Positions 55,681 to 64,000 of a stretch of DNA of 64,000 nucleotides are shown here, piece after piece. Source of the DNA: Escarpia spicata (Eukaryota; Annelida; Polychaeta; Sabellida; Siboglinidae); assembly GCA_963995525.1 (NCBI GenBank), contig OZ023216.1, forward strand, positions 39,498,219-39,562,218, given 5' to 3'. A program made the translations under genes and the position numbers. Position 1 is the first letter of the stretch. Every line of letters starts with the position of its first letter. The notes under the pieces were generated by a model that worked only from the letters and a program-made list of their open reading frames with translations, did not search any database and was not told where the DNA came from.

Positions 55681-57110
55681 ATGAAGCACGGCAGTTTTAT
55701 GTCATATAGTTCAGTACTAGTACGTACTATATAACTATGCATTCGTGGTGACGGAAACATATTAATATATAAGAGAAACTGAAAAACGGTCGATACCCAG
55801 ATCGACAAACTAGAGCACTGTGTATCGCCATCTTTTTTCGATGCAAGTTCAAAGCGAGTGGTTTGAGTTGTCCCTATCTATTCAATGTATATTTTCGATT
55901 TATTTCTTAAACAAACATTACTGGGCGAAAACAAAATATGGAGCCTTAAACACGATAATCCTTGTACTGTACAACACATAAGTTGTTTACGCGTTCGAAA
56001 TAAAAAGTGGAAAAATTACTATGATTTAGCCAATGAAAACGTAGTCTGAATGCTCCTGCACTTAGAATGGGCGATAAAAGATAACAACTTTTCTGAAAAG
56101 TACTTCATAGAAGCTCAGTTATATGCATAAGAATCGATCAAAGAGGAACGTATATCTTTGACAAAGAATTATGTTTGACCGTTCATCGTCTTTTCATGAT
56201 CCTCACATTCGCATTTAGTGTTGCAGTCAACGTTCTAAAGTGACCACCGTAGATTCTTGCAGAGCTTGCCGCCAGCAGACAAGCCAAATTTATCATCTAA
56301 AACCTTTTTTTCTCTCTGAGAATCCTTCTGCGGAAGAATGTGAAGAAAAATTGTTTCCTAGTACTTATTGTATATCCAATAGCCATCCAATGCATTCAAT
56401 GTTTCTACTTTTTTGTTTTTTGTACGAGATTCGTGGGTTTTTGGAGCTATGCTGCGTCGCCTATTGAATAACTGTATGAAGCGATGCCTGGCATTTCGCG
56501 ACTCAAACCACTGGCCGTTGGATATTAATGGCGCCGTCCATTGTCGATAATGGCCAAGTTTTAAAAATATAAAAAATATACCGTGGCGCTGTGCTCAACA
56601 AATCATGGGGACACGTGCAGTGGTGTGTTTTTTATGATTGGGCTATGGTTGTTCAATCGATTCACCCTCCCTTTACGTGTTCACTAATATCATGTGTGGG
56701 GGCAAGTAAAGTCATTAGCGTTGAACTGCTTCCTTGGGGCAATTACTGTCATGTGCTGGACACCCATTTTACTTCCAGTTGCATCCATTCAATCGGTAAA
56801 ACCATGTTTAATCTGTGATTCTACTGACCATGAAAATTTAATCAGAAGGTGATCGTATGCAGTAGCACGAACGTGGAAGAATGTCTTGTTATGAGACAAT
56901 AACACTATAGTCATAACCAGTAATCAAAGTAGGCATCTATGTAGCTTCTGGATACCGTTTAGGAAATGTGGAATGTTTTGGTTGAATTGAATCTTCCCAA
57001 TATCTGACATAGGTAACGTTTGTGCTACAATTCAATGATTCCTGCACACTTAGGTGTGCTGCTACGTTGTCATTGATCTCAAGCGTTCATGAAATGCATG
57101 ATTGATAGCG
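55681..57110. other. Spacer, no gene recognised
   Basis: 1.4 kb with only short open frames (75 codons or fewer) lacking recognisable motifs. No GPCR promoter block was found, although the Z1 pseudogene starts immediately downstream. Confidence 0.4.
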
Positions 57111-57117
57111 ACGACCA

Positions 57118-57981
57118 ACAGATCAGTGTTGTCGGTGGTGGTCTACCCAGGTTATACCTGGAGCTGGTGGTTCGACAGTACGAGTATATTGTCGTGTCGC
57201 GCCACCTGGCGGATACACCATACACTAGTAAACGCGTCCACTAGGCTCAATAGAGAGTGTCTGCAAGCATACCGATCTCGATTCCCTTCCCTATCCCTAA
57301 CGCGCTGAGCGTACGACGTCATCGCTTGTTGTGTTTATGCGATCGGTTAAGTGTCGATCGGATAGGTAAATACGTAACCAGCAGGGGTGATCGGTAAGCG
57401 CAATCCCTATCCATTTTACGTTCAAATTATGGATGAATAAAAGTAAACAATACTTGTTCTTCATAAGCGGCCTTGTCATTGATACTGATTCGAGCGATGT
57501 CGTTTACTAAATTCCGTTGCGATACCGGGATTATATGAACAATTACCGACCAAAAATTACCCTCGATACTTCCGGCGTGATCCCGACAGGTGTCGTGCTT
57601 GTCTGTATAAATGGGCGGTAATACGAACGCTACGTTGGAAATTGATGCAAACGGTCGTGCGAGACACGGTCGTTAGATGCACAACATTCATGTGCCTGGC
57701 CGTGCCATTCGCGTTCATCGTCTGTATCATTCCCGTACACGTGATCCTTGTCATCATGCCCAACTGACCAATGACCCTACAGAATCAGTACGATATACTG
57801 CGGTACCTAGTCCTCCTCCAATATGCCAATCACGCCGTCAACTTCTTCCTGTACAGTCTGACGGGTGCTCACTTCCGGTGCGAGTTGGTCGCATTGTTTC
57901 GCAGAGGCTATGGTTTATAAAATGACATCACGTGTTACGAGCAGGTTTGAGTTCCGCCGGTACAATTTGAAAATGCGTTAA
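57118..57981 (+). pseudogene. GPCR-Z1, GPCR pseudogene lacking its 5' third and interrupted by unrelated DNA
   Basis: Starts abruptly at the end of TM2 (SVVVYPGYTWSWWFDSTSIL). Loop 1 and the beginning of TM3 (HHTLVNAST) follow, then a stop. About 195 bp of unrelated DNA (57257-57452) replaces the ERY/loop 2/TM4 region. Homology resumes in extracellular loop 2 and runs through TM5-TM7 with stops and frameshifts, including TAA near 57507 and TGA at 57767. It ends at the tail FEFRRYNLKMR and TAA at 57979-57981. No promoter or start remains. Confidence 0.85.
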
Positions 57982-58117
57982 TGTGAGGTTTGATCAACAT
58001 TTCGCTGGTCGATGTGGACTGCATTAATACTAAGATTGGTGGTATTTCGTTTGTTGATGAGTTATTACGTTATTAATCAGATTGTAACGAGTTTAGCAAT
58101 GAAGACGTACTGTTTCA

Positions 58118-58180
58118 CGTGATACCAATTCCAGTTGAGTGGGGTACTTTTCTAGTGGAACCAATGTAAGCTTTCATGCA
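58118..58180 (+). promoter_or_regulatory. Conserved GPCR 3' block (locus Z1)
   Basis: GTGATACCAATTCCAGTTGA then TTTCTAGTGGAACCAATGTA; nearest to the version at locus D. Confidence 0.55.
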
Positions 58181-58404
58181 TTTTAGTTGTATTTATTTGA
58201 CCATTTATCTACATCTGACATGTCTGGTTATATTTGTGTCTTATGTGATGTCATAATAATTAATATGATTTATAGGAATGTTCGTTATGTGAATATGCCC
58301 TGTTGTTATTATTATTTGGTTATTAATATTATATACCCATTGAAACATGACTAAACTGAAATCAGTAGATGTATACAGAAATGTGTCACTAACATAATTT
58401 ATGA

Positions 58405-58870
58405 TCAGTTGTTACTTACTTGATCCTCTTCGTGTGGGTTCACACATACGGCCAACACCAAAGAACGCCAATGTTGCCAGTCCGGTGCCAGCTTCGTCAC
58501 CGTTAGTGCCGCAAATGCCCCTCTTGCCTTGCTGTTCCTTGTCTTGATCTCAGACTTAGAGTTTCCATCTGTGGTCACCTTGGTCCAAAGGTGGTTGAAC
58601 TCGGTCACGTCTTCAATGTTTCTTCCACCAATCAGGTATTGGCCACAAATGACCTTGAACCTAACATTCCATACAGCAGTTGGATTATGCTCACAGTCTT
58701 GGGAGGGATTCCATAGTGCCGGAGTATACGCCAGAGGGAGTATCAGTGAATGCTGTCGAAAGCCTTTTCAAAATCGACGAAATTTGGCGCGTTCCATTCC
58801 AAGCACTGTTCCGTGGTCTGCCTTAACGTTGCTGCAAAACATATGGTCTCCTTTTGTTTATATTTATCGG
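58405..58870 (-). mobile_element. RTE/jockey-like LINE fragment
   Basis: The minus strand reads FVDFEKAFDS at 58752-58781, then LRHYGIPPKTVSIIQLLYGM. After an internal deletion come FNHLWTKVTTDGNSKSEIKT and RNSKARGAFAAL at 58500-58610. These are RT palm and connection motifs in the right order; stops and deletions abound. Confidence 0.8.
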
Positions 58871-59275
58871 GTGGCTCCAGTGATAACAATATTACATAGC
58901 TTAATGGAAGTCTCCCGACCTTACCTAGTACCTAAGTCAGTGGTATTTAGCCTGCGGGTAATTCCTTGGGGTAATTGTGGCATTTTCGGGGATAAACAGC
59001 GTTATAAAATATGGATTTTTTCAGTAATTAATTAACGACTGCGCTCATGCTGCACGCTACATTTAAAATATATATTGTGGAAAGACGGCACCGTGTGACC
59101 AATCGGCGTGTAAACACAATTGGACTATCACGTGAAAGGGACAGACAACAAAGACAACAACGTTGTCTGCACAATCAAATCACGTAACTTTCGGAACGAT
59201 CTATTCACAGTTCCACTCAGTAGATCTATGTGATGAAAGGCGGATTATAATTATACTTAATAAAAACATTAATAG
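58871..59275 (+). repeat. GPCR-Z2 upstream module
   Basis: GGTAATTCCTTGGGGTAATT ... TGTGGAAAGACGGCACC aligns loosely with 15740-15890 upstream of GPCR-E. 59190-59260 (TTTCGGAACGA ... CCACTCAGTAG) aligns with 16390-16450. Confidence 0.5.
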
Positions 59276-59394
59276 GACGTGTGGTGGAATAACTGTTCAA
59301 GCTTAGGAGGGAACCGTGTAGAATTTAAACATGCGACAAGTCCTCAACGTCAAGTGTCAATATCAACACAGGGATTAGCAGAGTTGCTATAAAG
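59276..59394 (+). promoter_or_regulatory. GPCR-Z2 promoter with TATA box
   Basis: Shortened promoter block (GACGTGTGGTGGAATAACTG ... GGAGGGAACCGTGTAGAATT) lacking the dyad, with TATAAAG at 59388-59394, 98 bp before the ATG. Confidence 0.6.
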
Positions 59395-59491
59395 CTGGTG
59401 TTAGTGCCGCTATAAAATTAGTACATTTCTAATTTTGTTCAAAAGAATGTAGATAAACTGTGACACGGTTTGTCTAGTTTCGAGACGGACG

Positions 59492-60404
59492 ATGCCGAAT
59501 GATGTTGCATTGTCGACGGCGTCGTCGATTCTAGAGGAGGTGGTGAAGTCTAATGAAAGCAACACGGGTGAATTGAATAAATTTTGTGAGTTGACCGCCA
59601 GCATATGGCAGTACGGCTGGCCATCGCTGTGCGTGATGGGACTCGTCGGTAACACGCTCGTGCTTCTCGTGCTGAGGCGGGACGGACTTGTGCGGACCTC
59701 AACCAACGTCTTCCTGAGCGTCCTGGCCGACGGTGACAGTCTCGTGCTGATGGTCGCTTCAGTGACGATGTACCCAGGTTATGTCTGGAGCTGGTGGTTC
59801 GATGGTACGACTATATTTGCGTGTCGCGCCACCTGGCAAATGCACGACACACTAGTAAACGCGTCCACTTGGCTCATTGTTTCGTTCACTGCTGAGCGCT
59901 GTTTCGTTGTCCGTTTCCCGCAACTGAAGCTACGTCTGTGTATACCGCGCAATGCCGGCTTATGCTGCGTGTCGTTGCTGGTGTTGGCCTTCGTAAAGAA
60001 CATCGACCTATTCTTCGTATATGACTGTGTCATTCATACTGATTCGGGCGATCTCGTTTGCCAAGTCCGGTTGCGCTATCGGGATTATCTGAAAAACTAC
60101 CGACCAACGATTTCCATCGTTGCTTCCTGCGTAATCCCTACAGTTGTCGTGCGTGTTTTGTAACTGGGCGATAATACTAACACTACGTCGGGAGCTGATG
60201 CAAACGGCCGTGCGAGACTCGATCGTTAGACGAATAACCGTCATGTGGCTGAGCATGTCGTTCGGTTTCATCGTCAGCGTTGTTCCAAATTATGTGTTAT
60301 ACGTCATCATGCCCAAGTTGCCAATGACCCTACAAAGTCATTACGATGTATTGAGGTATTTTGTTCTCCTGCGATGTGTTAATCACGATTTGGAAATGCA
60401 TTAA
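59492..60404 (+). pseudogene. GPCR-Z2, class A GPCR pseudogene
   Basis: Reads normally from MPNDVALSTASSILEEVVKS through TM5 (ERC in TM3, SCVIPTVVV) to 60163. A small indel in TM5 (CGTGCGTGTTTTGTAACTGG where paralogues have one codon spacing less) shifts the frame to a stop. TM6 continues in the other frame (60144-60404). After LLRCVNHD the sequence jumps straight to LEMH: TM7, helix 8 and most of the tail are deleted. It has an extra NKFCE-like insertion in the N-terminus relative to GPCR-Y and a D in place of V in TM2 (LADGDS). Confidence 0.9.
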
Positions 60405-60405
60405 T

Positions 60406-60465
60406 AAGAACGTTGATGACATTTCATGAACGTTGATGACATTTCAAGAACGTTGATGACATTTC
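60406..60465. repeat. 20 bp x 3 tandem repeat after GPCR-Z2
   Basis: AAGAACGTTGATGACATTTC, with one T for A in the middle unit, repeated three times directly after the stop codon. Other loci have one unit. Confidence 0.95.
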
Positions 60466-61613
60466 GTTTGTCATTAATATCATTATGTTAATACTTTGTT
60501 CATTGTAACTATATTAGTTAGAATGGTTATTAAAGGGAAACAAAAGAAACATTGTTGTGGTTAATGCAGAAGAGTTAATACCAACTAACCATTTGCAACC
60601 ACAATCATAGGTTTGATGTCAGTGGTTTACTGTGGAACCATTTTTGAAAACAGGGCTACCGAATTTCATGCACCGCACAATTGTTCATCAGACTGTGACA
60701 TAATTAATTTTGTGTAGTTTCTGTACAAACTACACTCAACATTATTTTCCAACATGACCGATAGCTGGCACTAGGGTTTATAAGTAAAAAACGCGTGCAT
60801 GTGCTCTGAGCTTAGACAGGCTGGCTAGGCCCGTAGCCAGCTTTTCACAATGGAGGGTGGTCACATGTTACCAAAACAGACTCCAGAGGGCACCAAAAGT
60901 TCGTTTGAGGATACCGTTTTCACAATGCCGATGGCGCCACATGTTCACGTGGTGGTTCGTTTTGCACAGGGTTGAGTTTCTAGCTGGATCGAAGGATAAC
61001 GAAGTGGGACCTGAGGTTGTTGGACAGTGTGGTTTCATTTTATATCCAAACACCAAATTAACGTAGCCAGCAAGCTTGAAGAGAGGTCGATTGTTTTTTT
61101 TGGGGGGAACGTTATCAGACAAAGTGGAACTCAATGGATATTTGTTCAATTATTGTCCTTTGGTCATAATTTAAAGATGAACTGCTAAAGGCGCGAAGCA
61201 GGCGTCGAGGAGGGTGGGTATACCCTAGGTTTGTTTTAAGAAACACATAAATTGTTACAATTTGGTGAAAATTGTAATATGGTTCCTTGCAATTATTAAA
61301 TTATACTTATCTGATTTGGCAGCGCAAAATTATGTAATTTATCAATAACAGAATTAATTTAGTGATATGGGCATATAATAAATCATTATAAAATATTTAC
61401 CATAAATAGAAGATTATAAACCAATTGTCTTCTTGTGGGATTCGAATTAAATTATTGTTGTCAACGTCGCGTACCAGAACCTGTAGGCAACACTGACTGT
61501 ACTAAAAGCTAAGTTACTGTATTTGGCAGCTACACGGAAAACAAAAACATAATAATTTACTGTAAAAGTGTTGAATATTGCCCCGGCTAAAGGCCCTTGA
61601 CACATTTATACCT
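60466..61613. repeat. 3' flank of GPCR-Z2, shared with GPCR-A
   Basis: Aligns with 843-2007 (and 26644-27808) with moderate divergence. It includes the decayed left end (TAGGCCCGTAGCC at 60826) of the candidate transposon seen at 1192. No gene. Confidence 0.75.
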
Positions 61614-62185
61614 CGTCTTCGATGCTTTTGGGGCTGACTTCCAGGATAGTCATAGCTGATGTGTTAAACACGACTGTTTGTCACAATAGCCCGCTCGTGA
61701 TTAATATCCTTCACCAGATTATCTGTCATCCTCACCAGACTAATTAGACAACCTCAAAAAAGTCTCCTGTTAGCTTCCAACCAGGTATATGACGCTTGGA
61801 CACCAAACAACAGTTTCGACAACTTTACTGACCCGTCATAGCTTCATTTAAGTAAGCTGTGTGAATGAATATATGTCTATTGCATACAGACATTGGTGTG
61901 AATGAATGATCTTTGCGTAGTATTTATTAATTTTTGAACGTGAGAAAATTAGTCCCAGAGTAGTAGAGATAGAGTTCATATGAACAAGTCTACCCTTTTG
62001 AGCAGTCCGAACGACTCGACGTTTTAACTACTAACTCATGAAATGGACAAAACCAGGATCGAGATCTAGACATTGTTTTCATAGTCACAGCATGTAGTTT
62101 TCATAATGACGTATTTGCAATTCGTCTCAGTGTATTTATGTGAATAAACCCGGATTATGACTCCATCTATAAAAAACAACAAATA
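61614..62185 (+). repeat. GPCR-Z3 upstream module
   Basis: Begins abruptly within the module (TCGTCTTCGATGCTTTTGGG, matching 7375) and continues as in 7440-7860. It includes ACGACTCGACGTTTTAACTA and the AGATCTAGACATTG segment. The conserved-frame part is mostly missing here. Confidence 0.6.
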
Positions 62186-62332
62186 ATTAACTTGGACATG
62201 TGGTGCAATAAATGTTCACGCTCAAGCGGCGGCTAGAAACCATCCACGGAGCCGTGTGGAATGTAAAGTTACGGCAAATCCTGAACGTCAAGTGTCAGTG
62301 TCAACACACGGATTAACAGTGTTGTTATAAAG
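62186..62332 (+). promoter_or_regulatory. GPCR-Z3 proximal promoter with TATA box
   Basis: GGACATGTGGTGCAATAAAT and GCTCAAGCGGCGGCTAGAAA as in GPCR-C; dyad right arm mutated (CATCCACGG). TATAAAG at 62326-62332, 94 bp before the ATG. Confidence 0.65.
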
Positions 62333-62425
62333 CTGGTGTTGGTGCCGCTTCACTATACATTCATAATTTTGTTCGTAACAGTGTAGATCATCTGTGGCAA
62401 TGTTTTTCTAGTTTCGAGATAGACA

Positions 62426-63472
62426 ATGGCGAACGACACTGCTGTATTGTGGACGAAGTCGTCGGTTGTAGAGGACGCGGTAACGTCTAATGAAAGCAAC
62501 ACGGATGTACTTTCTACTGATATGACACCCAACATATGGCGATACACCTGGCCGCCGCTGTGCATGACGGGACTCGTCGGTAACATGCTCGTGCTGCTCG
62601 TGCTGAGGCGGGACGGACTCGTGCGGACCGCGGCCAACGTCTACTTGAGCGCCCTGGCCGTCGGTGACAGTCTAGTGCTGATGGTCGCTTCAATGGCGGT
62701 CTTCCCAGGATATGCATGGGGCTGGTGGTTCGACGGTACGACTATATTGGCGTGTCGCGCCACTTGGCCAATACACGACACACTAGTAAACGCGTCCACT
62801 TGGTTCATTGTCGCGTTCACTGCGGAACGCTACGTCTACGTCCGTTTCCCATTACGCCCGTGGAACCCGAGCAACGCCGGCTTATGCTGCGGGTCGCTGC
62901 TGGTATTGGCCTCCGTTAAGAACATTGACCTCTTCTTCATGTACGACTTTGTCATTGATTCTGATTCGGGCGACGTTATTTGCAAAGTTCAGTTGCAATA
63001 TCTCGATTATTTGAACTACTACCGAGCAATCATTACATTTATTACCTCCTGCATGATCCCGACAGGTGTCGTGATTGTCTGTAACTGGGCGATAATACGA
63101 ACACTACGTCAGGAGCTGATGCAAACAGCCGTGCGAGATACGATCGTTAGGAGAACAACATTTATGTGTCTGGGCGTGTCGTTCGGGTTCATCGCCTGCG
63201 TTGTTCCAAGTCATATGTTCTACATCACCATGCCCAACTGGCCAATGACCCTACAGAATCAGGACGCTGTATTGAGGTCTTTTTTTCTATTGCGATACGC
63301 CAATAACGCCGTCAACTTCTTCCTGTACAGTCTGACGGGTGCTCACTTCCGGTGCGAGTTGGTAGCGTTGTTTCGCAGTTGCGTCCAGCGCGGTCGTGCG
63401 TCGGCGGCTATAATTCGTAGAATGACGTCACGCGTTACGAGCAGGTTCGAAAATGATTTGGAAATGCATTGA
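62426..63472 (+). CDS. GPCR-Z3, intact intronless class A GPCR
   Basis: A 348-residue receptor. The start ATG (GACAATGGCG) aligns with the other intact genes; sequons at N3 (NDT) and in NESNT. TM1 GN, TM2 LAVGDS, loop 1 WGWWFD, TM3 ERY followed by VYVRFPL. The short loop 2 RPWNPSNAG resembles GPCR-C, and the disulfide Cys is in GDVICKV. TM6 FIACVVP, TM7 NNAVNFFLYSLTGAHFR. The tail ends FENDLEMH. By the ERY motif and loop 2 length it belongs with GPCR-C rather than with GPCR-Y. No intron or lesion seen. Confidence 0.93.
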   Translation: MANDTAVLWTKSSVVEDAVTSNESNTDVLSTDMTPNIWRYTWPPLCMTGLVGNMLVLLVLRRDGLVRTAANVYLSALAVGDSLVLMVASMAVFPGYAWGWWFDGTTILACRATWPIHDTLVNASTWFIVAFTAERYVYVRFPLRPWNPSNAGLCCGSLLVLASVKNIDLFFMYDFVIDSDSGDVICKVQLQYLDYLNYYRAIITFITSCMIPTGVVIVCNWAIIRTLRQELMQTAVRDTIVRRTTFMCLGVSFGFIACVVPSHMFYITMPNWPMTLQNQDAVLRSFFLLRYANNAVNFFLYSLTGAHFRCELVALFRSCVQRGRASAAIIRRMTSRVTSRFENDLEMH

Positions 63473-64000
63473 AACGAATATTGATGACATATCGTTTTTA
63501 AAACATTATGTCTACTTTAATGTGTTAGTTTGAATGATCATTAAGCATAGTTGATATACAATTTACATATTTTATATATTTCACTTTCACTTATGATACA
63601 AATAAAACATATTAAATGTGTGCTTGGAACTCAGGAACACGTATGCATCATACACGTTTGCACATTTTCCAGCGACAGTCTTTCATATACAGGATGTCAT
63701 CACAAGGAAAATGTATGGTTTCGTGTGAATGTGCAGTAATTGCGAAGCACATAACGTGGACTTTTAAACAAGGTATAACATTATTTACAAGGATTTGATA
63801 GCCATGTGTTTGTAGCGACTTTACACATGGAGGCGTACGGTTTCTTTTAATTCCATTTCCAGTTTAATAATGCACATATTTCTGGTGAGACCGATGTAAC
63901 ATTTCAAGCATATCGTATTAGTTTGATCTGTTTAATACATATATATTTTATTTTAACATATTAAGTTATATTCGTGTCTTTCATGATAATCTAATATGAC
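63473..64000 (+). repeat. 3' flank of GPCR-Z3 with conserved 3' block
   Basis: Aligns with 9162-9680 downstream of GPCR-C (AACTCAGGAACACGTATG, GGATGTCATCACAAGGAAA). The shared 3' block lies at 63843-63910. The short open frames here are not conserved as protein. Confidence 0.65.

Noticed and set aside
1..64000. tRNA or rRNA genes
   Set aside because: I saw no tRNA A/B box pair or rRNA core that I could support by eye.

Overview
This 64 kb window looks like nuclear DNA of an invertebrate animal. It has AT-rich spacers, long microsatellites, fragments of at least three kinds of LINE, a decayed Maverick/Polinton-type virus-like transposon, and many intronless class A (rhodopsin-like) GPCR genes. 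The closest general match I can suggest from memory is the peptide-receptor-like GPCR expansions of lophotrochozoans (molluscs, annelids, brachiopods). That placement is an inference, not a demonstrated assignment.

The backbone is a head-to-tail array of 14 related GPCR loci, all on the + strand. Four are open from start to stop: 8097-9161, its copy 33900-34964, 51506-52582 and 62426-63472. Ten are broken by frameshifts, internal deletions, stops or insertions. Most loci keep the same frame: a proximal promoter block with a TATAAAG box 70-100 bp before the ATG, a single coding exon of about 350 codons, and a conserved 3' block a few hundred bp past the stop.

The dominant structural fact is a 25.8 kb direct tandem duplication. 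Positions 1-25775 (copy 1, whose left end lies outside the window) reappear at 25802-51647. The copies differ almost only in microsatellite length. The junction lies inside a GPCR gene, so the gene at 25634-26643 is a hybrid: its 5' end is of the 51506 type and its 3' end is of the type seen at 1-842. This is the product expected from unequal crossing-over between two GPCR paralogues.

Layout of one duplicated unit (copy 1): GPCR-A pseudogene (1-842); candidate inverted-repeat transposon (1192-3144); two minus-strand LINE fragments with AT repeats and a palindrome (3.8-5.2 kb); SINE/LINE tail (5.4 kb); GPCR-B pseudogene (5.9-6.9 kb); intact GPCR-C (8.1-9.2 kb); RTE-type LINE (10.3-12.2 kb); large CATA microsatellite and a 30-bp minisatellite (12.3-13.5 kb); LINE fragment (13.8 kb); GPCR-D mini-remnant lacking all seven helices (14.9 kb); GPCR-E pseudogene with a CCGTG repeat (16.7-17.5 kb); Maverick/adintovirus-like remnant (about 18.7-24.6 kb); hybrid GPCR-F (25.6 kb). 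After copy 2 come intact GPCR-Y (51.5 kb), GPCR-free DNA with a GT repeat and a LINE fragment (52.6-57.1 kb), pseudogene Z1 (57.1-58.0 kb), a LINE fragment (58.4-58.8 kb), pseudogene Z2 (59.5-60.4 kb) and intact Z3 (62.4-63.5 kb).

The Maverick-like remnant carries, in order, an OB-fold-like protein, an ORF with a duplicated module, a packaging-type ATPase, a small basic protein, a conserved protein of unknown role, an rve integrase with chromodomain-like end, a small membrane protein, a capsid-associated candidate, a pVI-like amphipathic protein and the first codons of a major capsid protein. Nearly every gene is broken and no protein-primed DNA polymerase was seen, so it is a dead element that the segmental duplication copied passively.
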